Assembly: GCA_023634235.1 (NCBI GenBank)
Contig: JAMKCF010000001.1
Location: forward strand, 610,001-674,000
Source: Pisaster brevispinus
Taxonomy: Eukaryota > Echinodermata > Asteroidea > Forcipulatida > Asteriidae
Length of the DNA: 64,000 nucleotides
Direction of reading: 5' to 3'
Position 1 is the first letter of the stretch. Each line of letters begins with the position of its first letter. Made by a program: the position numbers and the translations under genes. The notes beneath the pieces were generated by a model, which did no database searches, was not told where the DNA came from, and saw nothing but the letters and a program-made list of their open reading frames with translations. Of this stretch, positions 46,605 through 58,318 are shown piece by piece.

Positions 46605-46907
46605 CTGAAAAGACAAATGGTATAGATAAAATAAAGTGATACCTGGAGAGTGCTTTATTATGAAACAAAATGAAGATACACGCCACTTTTAAAATCCTCA
46701 TTTCACAATTTCCTTTGTTGGCAGTAGGTGTGTATTAACGTTTCCTCCATCTGCATCAAAAAGCACATCCCCCCCATGGGAAAAAGAATTAAACAATTCA
46801 TCATTGCAACTCAACTATCGCCCAATAAATTGTTGAATATATTCACAGTGAATGTGGTATGCATTAAAGGAAGTGTTCAATGAGAAAAGCTTAATTTCAC
46901 ATTTCAC

Positions 46908-47026
46908 CTGTGTCATGGTAGCCATATACTTCCGCAGGTTGGAGGATCGGATAAAGTCTGGTTTAGACAAACCAGCTTGGCTAGCAACTGACGCCAGTGA
47001 ATCGTAGCCACGAATAACACCAGCAC
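46908..47026 (-). CDS. Recombinase-like gene, core exon
   Basis: About 40 residues ending SSNLRKYMATMTQ. The Arg in NLRK corresponds to the HxxR-type catalytic Arg; the first His of that box is Ser here. Acceptor gcaatag, donor CAG|gtgaaa. Starts by completing a Gly codon from the previous exon. Confidence 0.7.
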
Positions 47027-47218
47027 CTATTGCACAAATATATTCAGATTGGTAATCATCAATCAGTGAATGCAACAAGACATAGAATGCATGTATCAAT
47101 CAGTAACAATCAAATTCCAATTGTACAATCTTGTACTTAATTAAAAAATAAAATAAATCTTTCTGAGAATAAGCATGTTTTATAATTGATGACCTTTAGA
47201 AAAAGCATGAAAACATAC

Positions 47219-47345
47219 CATGAGACGCAAACATGTACGGATTCAACGGTATGATGCCTGCCAGTCTGCGTGTGTGAGAGCTGGCAAGGTAATTCAGTAC
47301 AGGCTGCACCTCACATGGTACTATGACTGGTACAGGTTTTCCACA
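47219..47345 (-). CDS. Recombinase-like gene, core exon
   Basis: About 42 residues: CGKPVPVIVPCEVQPVLNYL followed by GIIPLNPYMFASH. This resembles the family segment in which a VPV strand is followed by a helix and a NPY(L/M)FA motif. Acceptor tttctccag, donor CATG|gtatgt. Confidence 0.7.
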
Positions 47346-47945
47346 CTGGAGAAAAAACAAATAGGCATCATCATATTAATCATATTAATATATAATGAGT
47401 CAATACTGACATAATATACCAATGCATTAAGCCCCATTTCTGGACACTTTGACCAATCCCAGATGCGATCACAAGTTCAAAAGTCTGTAATACACCTGTT
47501 TTTCTGTGTTGTGAGTCTCAAGATCAGTGTCAGTTTTGGCATTGTTTAATCAAGTTGATGCAGAAGATTTGTATTGTATCACCACGATCAAAGTCTCTTT
47601 GTATAACATTTTACAAAGAGACTTTGATCGTGGTGATACAATACAAATCTTCTGCATCAACTTGATTAAACCTATGCCAAAACTGACATTTCAAAGAAAA
47701 GAAAAGTGCCTAAAAGGTCTACATGGTGTGTTCAAAGGTCATGGTTTTGGTCTCGGACCTCCTAATCACAACACTGGTTTGTGAGATGGTTTGACTTGCA
47801 AAACAAAGCTAGGTGGCAGTTGAAAGGCTCACATGTTCAGTATTTGTTACAAGTATAAACAAGATATATTTTGCTTAATATTTGATAAAATGAGAAAATT
47901 ACCATACTTTAAGTTTTATGAACGGCTAATATGTAAGGTACTAAC
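47346..47945 (-). other. Intron containing a long inverted repeat
   Basis: Intron of the recombinase-like gene with donor gttagt and acceptor ctccag. It holds the hairpin described separately. No other feature seen. Confidence 0.65.
47529..47688. repeat. 160-bp near-perfect hairpin
   Basis: Two arms of about 75 bp (47529-47603 and 47612-47688) are reverse complements apart from a small mismatch cluster near the base; the loop is eight bases. It lies in an intron of the recombinase-like gene. It could be a foldback element remnant, or could form a long RNA hairpin when transcribed. Confidence 0.9.
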
Positions 47946-48066
47946 TTTTCCACGAATCTCGATGACCTCTTGTGTTTCAGCAAGTCTTTTCTCAAAATCA
48001 GTCAAGTCCATCATTTCAATATCTATGGCACTCAATCCTTTCTTTCGGTTGGAGTAACTTTTGAGC
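47946..48066 (-). CDS. Recombinase-like gene, helical exon after the first catalytic Arg
   Basis: About 40 residues, LKSYSNRKKGLSAIDIEMM then DLTDFEKRLAETQEVIEIRGK. Acceptor cattcag, donor GGAAAA|gttagt. It completes the Leu codon left open by the large exon, and joins the next exon in phase 0. Confidence 0.7.
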
Positions 48067-48275
48067 CTGAATGTGGATTAAAATAAAATGCATGCACATT
48101 AGTTATGGGGGTATAGTTAAAATGTGTTTTACTTTATTCATCATAAGTTGATGATATCAAGTGCTTGCCATTATTTTTCATTTGACTTGAGTTCATTAAC
48201 AAATAACTATGGTACTGAATTGATCATTGTGTATTGACATACTGGTCAATTTTTACTTGAGCGTTCAATACTCAC

Positions 48276-51200
48276 AGCATTGCTTGCAGTTCTCCACATC
48301 TGCGTCGATTGTAGGTGATCAGTTTAGTCTGAGCTAGTTGTGCGGCTCTCACAAAGTTCCTGGAAGAATGGTTCTGCAGATCTAGTGACTGCATCTCTGC
48401 ACTGAGAAATTCAGAGAGTTTCTTTATATCCTCTGGAAGTGGCAATGGTTTCTGCCTCCCAATCGACCTCTCTCCTAGCAACACCCTGGCCAGCTTTGTT
48501 GAAAACTTCAACCCCATCAGCTTCAACAAATCTTTTGCGTCCTTCCTTGCGTCATCATCTCTAGAGATAATTGATTGAGCAAGTTTAATGCTCGTTAACT
48601 TCTTCAAATGATATGTTAGCTTTATAGCGTTTGAAGGAGAAGCCAGATCCTCTTCATCATCAGTACTTTGTTTTGCTACCCAAGAAATAGCTGTTGTAAT
48701 TTCCTCAAAATATTTGGGCTGCAAATAACATCCCAAGTCTGTTCCTGTCTCTAGAGTACAAAGTTGAGTCAGACTCAATTTGAGTCGGGCAGACAAACGC
48801 ATGATGTTTGAAGTGTAATACTTGCGCATAAACCGATTGCCAACATTCTTTATCATCCAGTCATTCCCTAAAGCTACAATTAAAGGATCTGTACATGCTG
48901 CTTTCCCAATATCATCCTGCTTTATAATAGTAAACACTTCATCAGTCAAAGCCTTGCTGGCTTCAGTGCACAGTCTCCCTGAAATCATATTAGACTGCAC
49001 TAGTAAGCAACCGCTGGACATTCTGCAGGAAACATCATTCGCTGGACACGTTGCTTGGTGACGTTTTATAATTGTCAACCGCAACCACTCCTTACAATTT
49101 GGGCATGGCCCATAGTCTTCTATGTTCAACATAGTGACAGGTCGTCTGACAAGAATTAGCTCTCCCTTTTTTTCTCTAAGAACTTCTACATTATGGACGT
49201 GATCACCTGATGCTCTAATTATGTCCAGAAGCTTCTTCCGCTTTTTCTGTTTTATTTCCTTGATTGCTGGGTCATCTTTGCGATCTTGCACTATTTCCAT
49301 CACTTCTTTAACAGCTCGACGTGTTTTATGTACCCGTAGAAGATGGTCTCCTATATTTGAATAAAGTAAATTACAATAGACACACCTGTGTCTTGAATTG
49401 TATACCCGGAATTCCTTCTTTTTCTTCCCAAACCTGTCTGTCTCTGATGTTATAACCTTTCTCACATAAATCCCCTCATACTTGATATCTGTTAACTTCT
49501 GCTCACGAGGTACCACCTTATCACTGCTGTCACTCTCGTCTTCATCCAAAGAAGCTCCAGATGAATCCATCACTTCCCTTTTATCTTCAGTCTTCTGTAA
49601 CAGCATGTTAACTCGATGGCGTTTTATGTACGATTCATCTGTGTCATCACTACTATCAGAAACATAGGCTCGTTTCTTCTTGGAATGTTCATAATCAGTA
49701 CTACTTGTGTCACTAGACGGTGATGAACACACATAGTTTTTATCATCAATTCTGGACCCTGAATCTGAGTCACTCTCATCAGAATTGGTTTCCATAGCAC
49801 TGCCTCGACCCGTTTTGTACTTTGAACCGCTTAGATCTAAATTAGGCTTTGACATGCAGGGACGTAGGTAAGAAGTATCTTGACCTTGACTAAGCTTGGA
49901 TCCACTGTGGCTTATATCATCTTGACCTTGACTAAGCTTGGATCCACTGTGGCTTATATCATCTTGATCATTGCTGCTCGAGGTAGATTTTACGTCATGG
50001 TCTCTCGCTGGTAGAGTTACACTTTGATGTTGGTCTCTCACTAATAAAGTTACCACTCTGTTAGGATCATCGTCTCTCTCTGGTTGAGTTACAGTTGAGT
50101 CTCGATCTTGGTCTCTCACTAGTCGAGTTACAGTTTGGTCCCAATCTTGGTCTCTCGACGGTCGAGTTACAGTTCGGTCTGAGACATCATCTCTTGCTGT
50201 TTGAGTTACAGTTCGGTCTCGAACACGGTCTCTCGCTGGTCGAGTTGTGGTTCGATCTCGAACACGGTTTCTCGCTGAGCGAGTTGTGGTTCGATCTGGA
50301 TCAGAGTCTCTTGATGGTTGAGGTAGTGTTTGGTCTGGAACATCATCTTTCGCTGGTTGTGTAACAGTTTGATTCTGGTCTTGGTCTCTGGCTGGTTGAG
50401 TTATGGATCGGTCTGGATCACATTCTCTCGATGGTCGATTTACAGTTTGGTCTGAGACATCATCTCTTGCTGTTACAGTTCGGTCTCGAACACGGTCTCT
50501 CGCTGGTCGAGTTGTGGTTCGATCTCGATCACGGTTTCTCGCTGAGCGAGTTGTGGTTTGATCTGGATCAAAGTCTCTTGATGGTTGAGGTAGTGTTTGG
50601 TCTGGAACATCATCTTTCGCTGGTTGTGTAACAGTTTGATTCTGGTCTTGGTCTCTGGCTGGTTGAGTTATAGACAAGTCTGGATCACATTCTCTCGATG
50701 GTTGAGTTACAGTACGGTCTGAGATATCGTCTCTTGCTGTTTGAGTTACAGTTCGGTCTCGAACACGGTCACTCACTGGTCGAGTTGTGGTTCGATCTCG
50801 AATACGGTTTCTCGATGAGCGAGTTGTGGTTCGATCTGGATCGAAGTCTCTTGATGGTTGAGGTAGTGTTTGGTCTGAGACATCATCTCTTGCTGTTTGA
50901 GTTACAGTTCGGTCTCGAACACGGTCTCTCGCTGGTCGAGTTGTGGTTCGATCTCGAACACGGTTTCTCGCTGAGCGAGTTGTGGTTCGATCTGGATCAG
51001 AGTCTCTTGATGGTTGAGGTAGTGTTTGGTCTGGAACATCATCTTTCGCTGGTTGTGTAACAGTTTGATTCTGGTCTTGGTCTCTGGCTGGTTGAGTTAT
51101 GGATCGGTTTGGATCATATTCTCTCGATGGTCGATTTACAGTTTGGTCTGAGACATCATCTCTTGCTGTTTGAGTTACAGTTCGGTCTCGAACACGGTCT

Positions 51201-52626
51201 CTCGCTGGTCGAGTTGTGGTTCGATCTCGAACACGGTTTCTCGCTGAGCGAGTTGTGGTTCGATCTGGATCAGAGTCTCTTGATGGTTGAGGTAGTGTTT
51301 GGTCTGGAACATCATCTTTCGCTGGTTGTGTAACAGTTTGATTCTGGTCTTGGTCTCTGGCTGGTTGAGTTATGGATGGGTCTGGATCACATTCTCTCCA
51401 TGGTCGATTTACAGTTTGGTCTGAGACATCATCTCTTGCTGTTACAGTTCGGTCTCGAACACGGTCTCTCGCTGGTCGAGTTGTGGTTCGATCTCGATCA
51501 CGGTTTCTCGCTGAGCGAGTTGTGGTTCGATCTGGATCAAAGTCTCTTGATGGTTGAGGTAGTGTTTGGTCTGGAACATCATCTTTCGCTGGTTGTGTAA
51601 CAGTTTGATTCTGGTCTTGGTCTCTGGCTGGTTGAGTTATGGATCGGTCTGGATCACATTCTCTCGATGGTCGATTTACAGTTTGGTCTGAGACATCATC
51701 TCTTGCTGTTACAGTTCGGTCTCGAACACGGTCTCTCGCTGGTCGAGTTGTGGTTCGATCTCGAACACGGTTTCTCGCTGAGCGAGTTGTGGTTCGATCT
51801 GGATTGAAGTCTCTTGATGGTTGAGGTAGTGTTTGGTCTGAGACATCATCTCTTGCTGTTTGAGTTACAGTTTGGTCTCGAACAGGGTCTCTCGCTGGTC
51901 GAGTTGTGGTTCGATCTCGATCACAGTTTCTCGCTGAGCGAGTTGTGGTTCGATCTTGATCAGAGTCTCTTGATGGTTGAGGTACATGTAGTGTTTGGTC
52001 TGGAACATCATCTTTCGCTGGTTGTGTAACAGTTTGATTCTGGTCTTGGTCTCTGGCTGGTTGAGTTATGGATCGGTCTGGATCACATTCTCTCAATGGT
52101 TGAGTTACAGTTCGGTCTGAGACATCATCTCTTGCTGTTTGAGTTACAGTTCGGTCTCGAACACGGTCTCTCGCTGGTCGAGTTGTGGTTCGATCTCGAA
52201 CACGGTTTCTCGCTGAGCGAGTTGTGGTTCGATCTGGATCAAAGTCTCTTGATGGTTGAGGTAGTGTTCGGTCTGAGACATCATCTCTTTCTGTTTGAGT
52301 TACAGTTCGGTCTCGAACATGGTTTCTCTCTGGTCGAGTTGTGGTTCGATCTGGATCACGGTCTTTTGATGGCTGAGTTACCGTTCGGTCAGGATCATTA
52401 TCTTTCACTGGTTGAGTTACCGTTCGGTCTCGATCTCGGCTTCTTGCTGGATGAGTTATGGATCGGTTTTGACCACGGTCTCTTGATGGTCGAGTTGCCA
52501 TTTGGTCTGGAACATTGTGTTTCACTGGGGACCTTAGATAACCTGTTAAGGTACATCCCTCTGAAGCACGTTTTACATCTTTTAAAAACTTCTTAAGCAA
52601 GTCAGGTCTTTTTTTTGCCAATAAAT
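48276..52626 (-). CDS. Recombinase-like gene, large exon: Arg/Asp repeats, zinc fingers, start of recombinase core
   Basis: 1,450 codons open on the minus strand. There is no ATG at the 5' end; instead an acceptor (cttttcag) precedes it, so translation starts in an upstream exon. Residues ~40-880 are about 65 copies of a 13-residue repeat such as RPARDRVRDRTVT. An acidic Ser/Asp-rich region follows (residues ~900-1060). Next come a C2H2 finger (CVYCNLLYSNIGDHLLRVH) and a C2HC-type motif (CPNCKEWLRLTIIKRHQATC). The rest is helical and ends NRRRCGELQAM, with the likely first catalytic Arg of a tyrosine recombinase. Donor at 48276: ATGCT|gtgagt. The domain order matches a broad family of intron-containing animal genes related to Crypton transposases. 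The repeat region looks lineage-specific. Probably nuclear. Confidence 0.78.
49990..52500 (-). repeat. Coding minisatellite: 39-bp repeat in 7-mer higher-order units
   Basis: The 39-bp (13-residue) units are organised in blocks of seven (about 273 bp, or 267 bp where two residues are missing), visible as recurring QPSRD / RSARN / RPARD / ARDDV / RPSRE / QPARD / QPAKD starts. The block recurs about seven times. The plus strand also stays open over long runs because stop-free codons are copied; those plus-strand frames are artefacts. Confidence 0.9.
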
Positions 52627-54504
52627 CTGAAAAGGGCAGGGAAAAGGATAATCAACATTAGTTGAATTATATTGCTTACATGTAGTTTGAAAAAGGGTAC
52701 ATTATGAGAATATACAACTGAACAGTTATACAATTTTAAGAGTGAATATTTATTTCTGGTTTAACATCTCTATCGCTCTCTCGCTCTCCAAAAAAAGGAA
52801 AAAAACTTAGCACCTGGATCTTAAAATGTACATGTATACAAACTAGCACATTCTTAACCATACATGTACATGTATTTGACTTTTTTTTTTTTACTTGACA
52901 AATTGCAAAATTTCTCTGCCAAATTAAATACATGGCTTTCCAATGTAATCCTTATGTATTTGGTACTTGACTAAGTTTATAAAAGCAAAAGAATATAATT
53001 AGCACTATTAGTAAATGGTTAATAAGCTAAAACTTCAAAGAATTAATCATTTTCACCTCATTAACAAATATAACAAGAAAATGTAACGTGTGGGAAATGC
53101 AGAAAAAAAACATAACAACTGGTAACAAACTTGCCCTTATAAAGTTAAGGTTGCCCACGCAACATAGCAATGTGTAATATTACACACTGAAAAGTATGCA
53201 TCAAATCAAGTAGGAAATTAGTCTGGTCTGAGTTTAAATGCAAAATGAACAAACTTACACACAATTGCCAGTTAGATGTTTGCCCTACTGTCATTGAAAT
53301 ATTTTGTTTGTACGTAGTTGATGAGATGGTAGACTTGATTTCAAGTTTGAGATCGCAGTTATTCCTCTGCATCAGCCACGAAAACCAACCCCCCACAGAT
53401 TAGCTATCACGCGCCCCAACTCGCAATCTCAGACTTGACCCTCTTGCGTTTATGTATATTCATGTATTCAAAGACAAATTAAATGTAAACAATCAAGCCA
53501 GGGAGCTGGCCAATCATGAGACGGCAAAAACATTACTGGCAGCGTCTATTACTAACAGGCTGAACTCGCTTAAAATTGTTGCTTTATGTTCATTCGATAT
53601 TAAATTTGTATGGTCCTTGGTACGTAGACAGTTTTTAAAATACATAGATAAGTTTAATGAGATCTTAATGTAGCAAAAAAAACACATAAAGCAATATACA
53701 TGATTCCTACTCCGCGTTAACAGTTGCACCCTACAGTTTAAATGGAAGAGCTCACAACCTGTCCCGTAGATGGTTTTGTTAGAATATTCATATTATCGAA
53801 GGTTTTCGCAATTCTGACCAATCAGATTGTTCCGTCCACTTTTAGACTAATTCGCCATAGGGTGTGTACAAACCGTTGAACAATGGTCCCAAGTCTGTGA
53901 TCGTAGGCTAATGACGGAGGTTAGTCTACAAGAGGGCGCTATTTCAGGGAATAATGTATTGGCTATCAGGTAGAGTAAAATCCACGACTGCAGACTTGGA
54001 ACCAAGTCTAATGAGATGGAAGCAATTTCCCCTTGCTTTGAGTGGTAAATAAATGATGAGTTTGAATTATTTGCCACCGGAACAAACTTGAATTATTATT
54101 TTTTTTTAAATCAACACACACTTTCACAATTAACAGGAAAACAAAACAGCATTTTTAATCGTATAGACCATGGGCAGCAAAATTTAAAGTATGTTAAAAA
54201 TTGTTACAATTTTGCATTCTCAGGATGTTTATTTAAAGGTGAAAACAGCAGAAACTCAACAAGTTTATGCATCCCATGTTGTCAGGCACAGCTTTTAATC
54301 TTCCAAGAAATTTTCACTAGAAGCCATAAGAAGCCATAAGTATCCATCACTAAACAACATGTAGTTAAGTAATAGCAAATTCTTTAGACTGAGACAGATT
54401 TTGGAAGATGAGTCCATGTAAAGTAAGAAAGTTTTTTTTTTTGGCCTTACAGTACCGGGTTCATCTGAAACACGTAAAACCAAGGAACGGGTTACATGTA
54501 CCTA
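52627..54504 (-). other. Presumed intron, left part
   Basis: AT-rich sequence between the large exon and the Harbinger-like element. No convincing exon. A frame at 53145-53396 lacks an ATG and good splice context. Nothing else recognised. Confidence 0.45.
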
Positions 54505-54506
54505 AG

Positions 54507-56031
54507 GGGCCATTCAAAATTTTCAATGTTTTAAAATTTCGATTTTTTTTCCAAAGTTTTTTGACCCACCCACCCACCCCTAATTTCGATTATAAAACAT
54601 TGATTCGTTATGCAGTATTAAAAATAAAACTACATGTGGTTTGCATTGTGCATTTACTTGCATATAGTACTTTTACTTGTGTGCGCTGCATGGATGTTAA
54701 TAATGCACATTCAGGCCTCGCACCGGACCGCAGGCCCAGTTATTTTAGCCCTGGGCTAAAACTTTCATCAACTTTTGTTGTGACCAAAACCCGTGAAGAT
54801 CGGTGCCAAGTTCAGAGGCCAGCTATGCGTTAGATTTTTCAACCCCCCCTAAAAAATATTTTGTTTTACTCCGAAATTAACAGAATCGCCGCCCGAAAAA
54901 AACTTGCTCCGGGGAAGAAAAAAAAAAATAGGCTAAATACAAAATTGTGCAGAATTTTTTTTTGTGGAGGATTTTTTTTTCAAAATGCAAGAAAAACCTC
55001 TCCAGTATACTTCAAACTCACAATAAGGTACACAGGAGATGTTGCTGGTTAATGTGGAGGTACGATTGTGTTAGATTATTTCCCCCAAGAAAATTAATTT
55101 CAGGCTAAAATGATGTGCAAAATCCTCCGCTCATGACTTCTACCTGTTGTGTTGAGTCTATGACTTGGGGCGCATTCAACAAACTTGCTAATCAGATTGG
55201 GACAAACTTGTGCGCAATTCGCGTTTTGCGCTCTGCTGAATTGCCGAATTATTGTCAGCTGAATCTGGTGAGAGAGCAAAAGCGTGCGAAATCTGCAAAT
55301 TCGCGCTCTGTTTGTATGCCAGCCCAAGTTGATAATTCTGAAAAACTGCGTGCAATCTGAAGATTGTGCATTATTATATATTATTTTGTTTTCCCTGTCT
55401 GGCCCAAAGCGTGAGAAAATGGTTGCGGTGCGTGAAAGCGTGAGACTTGCTTGGTCTGCGGTCGCTACCTCCATGGAAAATCACACTCGCATTTGACATG
55501 TTTATCGTGGTTGGAAAGTTATGGATTCCAGTCTACTCGACCACCGCTAGCCAACTCGTTTCCGACCAACTCGACCGTTTACCAACTCGATCAGTGTACT
55601 AACTCGACCGTTGTAACTCGTCTGTTGTCCAACACGTTCGTTGTCCAACTCGACCGCTGCAAGTAAAATAGAAAACTCAACTCGTCCATTGTGCCGAATC
55701 GCCGTACCCCTAATGGTGTTTCACATAATAGGCCACGCACATGGTGTTTCACATAATAGTGAGTCACGCTGTACAGTTTATAATGTACTTGTACACATTG
55801 TACCTCGGGTCATCACGCGCATATATGAACGCTGGTACGCAGGCAAGTCAAACGATCTAGCTTTTTTCCGTTTTTTTTTATTATTATTATTTTTTTTTAA
55901 TTATTATTATTTTTTTTTATGAAAAGTGAATTTCGATTAATAATTATTTGAAAAAGAGGCTTTTGACCCACCCACCCACTAATTCGAAAAAAAATCGAAA
56001 TTTTAAAACATTGAAAATTTTGAATGGCCCC
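54507..56031. mobile_element. TIR element, PIF/Harbinger-like by target site
   Basis: Terminal inverted repeats of about 45 bp are perfect or nearly so: ggggccattcaaaattttca at the left and its complement ending tgaatggcccc at the right. Flanks read taa on both sides, a 3-bp TAA duplication, as PIF/Harbinger elements make. About 1.5 kb. Both inner ends have a cccacccaccc stretch in the same orientation. No transposase frame seen, so non-autonomous or decayed. Confidence 0.75.
55530..55680 (+). repeat. Degenerate ccaactcgaccgtt minisatellite
   Basis: About eight imperfect copies of a 14-18-base unit inside the TIR element. Confidence 0.65.
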
Positions 56032-56131
56032 TAAATGACCCTTTATTTATTTTTAAGAATTTGTTTGTGTTATTGCCCTTACCGTTCAACATGGGATACT
56101 GCATAATTAAAACAAATTTGCAAAAAATTAC

Positions 56132-56205
56132 CTCGACCCTTTGTAAGGAAATCATTATCACTTTCTGGAAAGAATTTCCTTACACCTGCTCTTGATGTGG
56201 TGTTT
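56132..56205 (-). CDS. Candidate upstream exon of the recombinase-like gene
   Basis: Short frame between acceptor tgtttacag and donor CGAG|gtaatt encoding NTTSRAGVRKFFPESDNDFL then TKGR. The open G plus the first two bases of the large exon give an Asp codon, so the reading frame continues smoothly into LLAKKRPDLLKKFL. Phase agreement and sequence style support it; further 5' exons must exist and were not found. Confidence 0.45.
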
Positions 56206-56840
56206 CTGTAAACAGTTATTTTAAACATCATGTCAATGCATCTATTAGAAAACCAGGTAAGATGATCAGAGCATACTAATCGAAGCACTAAAATTGTTAC
56301 ACCGACATTTCTTTTTAAAACCACCGCAACAAATAAGTGATTATTTACATGGTGCTACTGCAAACAATACTACATGTACATGATATATCATATTATCAGC
56401 ATGCAAAGCTTCTAGTCGTATTTACATGCATCTACAATGCCGGTACAATGCCTAATCAGGGAACATTTATTTTGTCTCCAGATCAGGCAACACAGTTCCA
56501 AAACAGGATACAAATCACAAAAACCAAGTTTTGCTGATAATTTTTTAACTAGTATAGTTTTCAAATTTTTTAAAGGTGAATTACCTTTAATGACACTTAT
56601 TAAAGTAAAAAAACACATTTTCGATACATATTATTATTTTTACATGCATTAAAAAAAAAAAAAAAAAGTTCAAAGTCTTATATCTTTAGTCTGCCAAGGC
56701 TCACCGCTTAGGGGCTTTGTGAAATTATTCGGTCATTCATTAAGGACAAAATCTGAATTGTCTCGTTATGGTTACCTATCGTTACCTAAAGTTATAGATC
56801 ATCAAAAATTGCAAGTCAAAATAATCACGTATAAGAAAAT
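56206..56840. other. Spacer without recognised gene
   Basis: AT-rich, contains an A run near 56650. Nothing coding was recognised on either strand. Confidence 0.4.
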
Positions 56841-56844
56841 AAAT

Positions 56845-57165
56845 GTTTCCTGAACAGGAAACACTCTTAATTTACAACATGCATGTTGCCTGTTTTGGGA
56901 ACATTCTAAAGTGTCTCCACTTTTGGAGACATCCTAATTGTTCCCTGATTAGGAAACAATTTCACGTCTCCTATTTTGGAGACACTACAAATGTTTCCTG
57001 ATTTGGAAACACAGTTGATGTGTCCATATCTGTAGCCATTTCTGGAGACCTTATGTATGCCTGCCATGTTTCCTGATTTGGAAACACAGTTGATGTTTCC
57101 ATATCTGTAGCCATTTCTGGAGATGTTTTTAATAATATGCCTGCCATGTTTCCTATTTAGGAAAC
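56845..57165. repeat. Array of 18-bp palindromes (GTTTCC-N6-GGAAAC type)
   Basis: Short inverted repeats start at 56845, 56885, 56913, 56940, 56966, 56993, 57068 and 57148. Most are GTTTCC...GGAAAC or GTCTCC...GGAGAC with a six-base centre. Between the third and sixth, spacing is 26-27 bp. The last two sit in a ~75-80-bp direct duplication. Confidence 0.85.
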
Positions 57166-57576
57166 ATGTTTTTTCATATTATGCAATTTTAAATAAAGTT
57201 CATTTTGTCTTGATATTTGTCTGATGGTGTTAGAAATTTGAAAATGTATTTTGCTGTAGTTCAAAGCTGAAACCATTGATTAAAAAACAATATTTGCACA
57301 AAATAGAGACACTTTTAATAGCATTTTGTCAAAGCTTGCTGTATTAAAAACTTACAGTAGGAAACAGTTGATTGCGTGACCTATGCCATAAAAACAAATC
57401 TTCTTACTCCAATTTTACCATCTGAGTGAAGCCAAATGTCTATTCCACCCAAAAAATGACCACAGTTGGCACACTCCAAGTTTACTCAAGGCCAGTAGCC
57501 ATGGTAATTATAGTCTTGGTAACAGTGTGACCATAGAGCTGTGTAAGGTGTGATGGATTAACAGTTGGCTTTGGAT
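57166..57576. other. Spacer without recognised gene
   Basis: AT-rich, no coding region or repeat structure recognised. Confidence 0.4.
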
Positions 57577-58318
57577 GACCTAGACCCCGTTTACACTAGA
57601 TCCAGAAAGGTGGATCAGACCCGGGTCTGATCCGGCAATGTGGATTAACGGCTAGTGTAAACGCAAAAAAGCCGGATCAGACCTGGTTCAAGATCCGGCA
57701 ATTTTAATCCACCTTTCGAGGAGGGTTGAATCCGGCAATTGGTGGATCAGATCCGGCAAAGTGGATTCCAAATACAAGTGTAAACGCAAAGGTGGATCAG
57801 ACACCGCAATTCGATGTGGTCATTTCCGGTTTCGCTACGAATGGCGCGCTTTTTGCTTGTGCTTTGGTGGGATATCCATTGCTGCTGTTTATATTTTTGT
57901 GTGTGCTGTGTGCACATGGACTGTGCGTGTGTGAAACGTTTTGTTGTTTTTATACATACATCGTTAGGTTCGGAGCTTACCTTGTTACTGTATTTTGTTA
58001 ATTCCCATCTACAAAATATTTCTACATTTGTACCTGCATGGTCGTTGTTATCCGTATCATTTGCTGTACTGTATTTTCTGCATTCTACCTTCGCATTGAT
58101 AATAATTATTTCTAGAAGTGGCGCGCTGTAATCGTGACCTTTGAGCTCTTTGCGAGGAGCGGTGACGTCGTGAACAATATACATCCGGTTCAAAAGTGGG
58201 ATCGGAGCCGGATCAAGCGCTGGTGTAAACGCGACACAGGATCTTGATCTGCGGTCGTTAAAAAATTGCTGGATCTCAATCCACCTTTCTGGATCTAGTG
58301 TAAACGCGGTGCTAGGTC
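57577..58318. mobile_element. 742-bp TIR element
   Basis: Termini gacctag...gtttacactagatccagaaa are inverted at the right end (tttctggatctagtgtaaac...ctaggtc). Versions of the end motif are repeated inside, near 57650 and 58195-58230. The 91-codon frame at 57726-58001 is short and not recognised. Superfamily uncertain. Confidence 0.7.

Noticed and set aside
50095..52596. Plus-strand frames of 60-166 codons opposite the large exon
   Set aside because: They mirror the in-frame 39-bp repeat; the minus frame is far longer, has splice junctions with matching phases and recognisable domains.
53145..53396. 83-codon minus-strand frame as first exon of the recombinase-like gene
   Set aside because: No ATG at its start and no clear phase match to the large exon; the candidate at 56132-56205 fits better.
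57726..58193. Frames of 91-148 codons inside the 742-bp TIR element
   Set aside because: Low-complexity, no motif, opposed on both strands; probably chance frames in a non-autonomous element.
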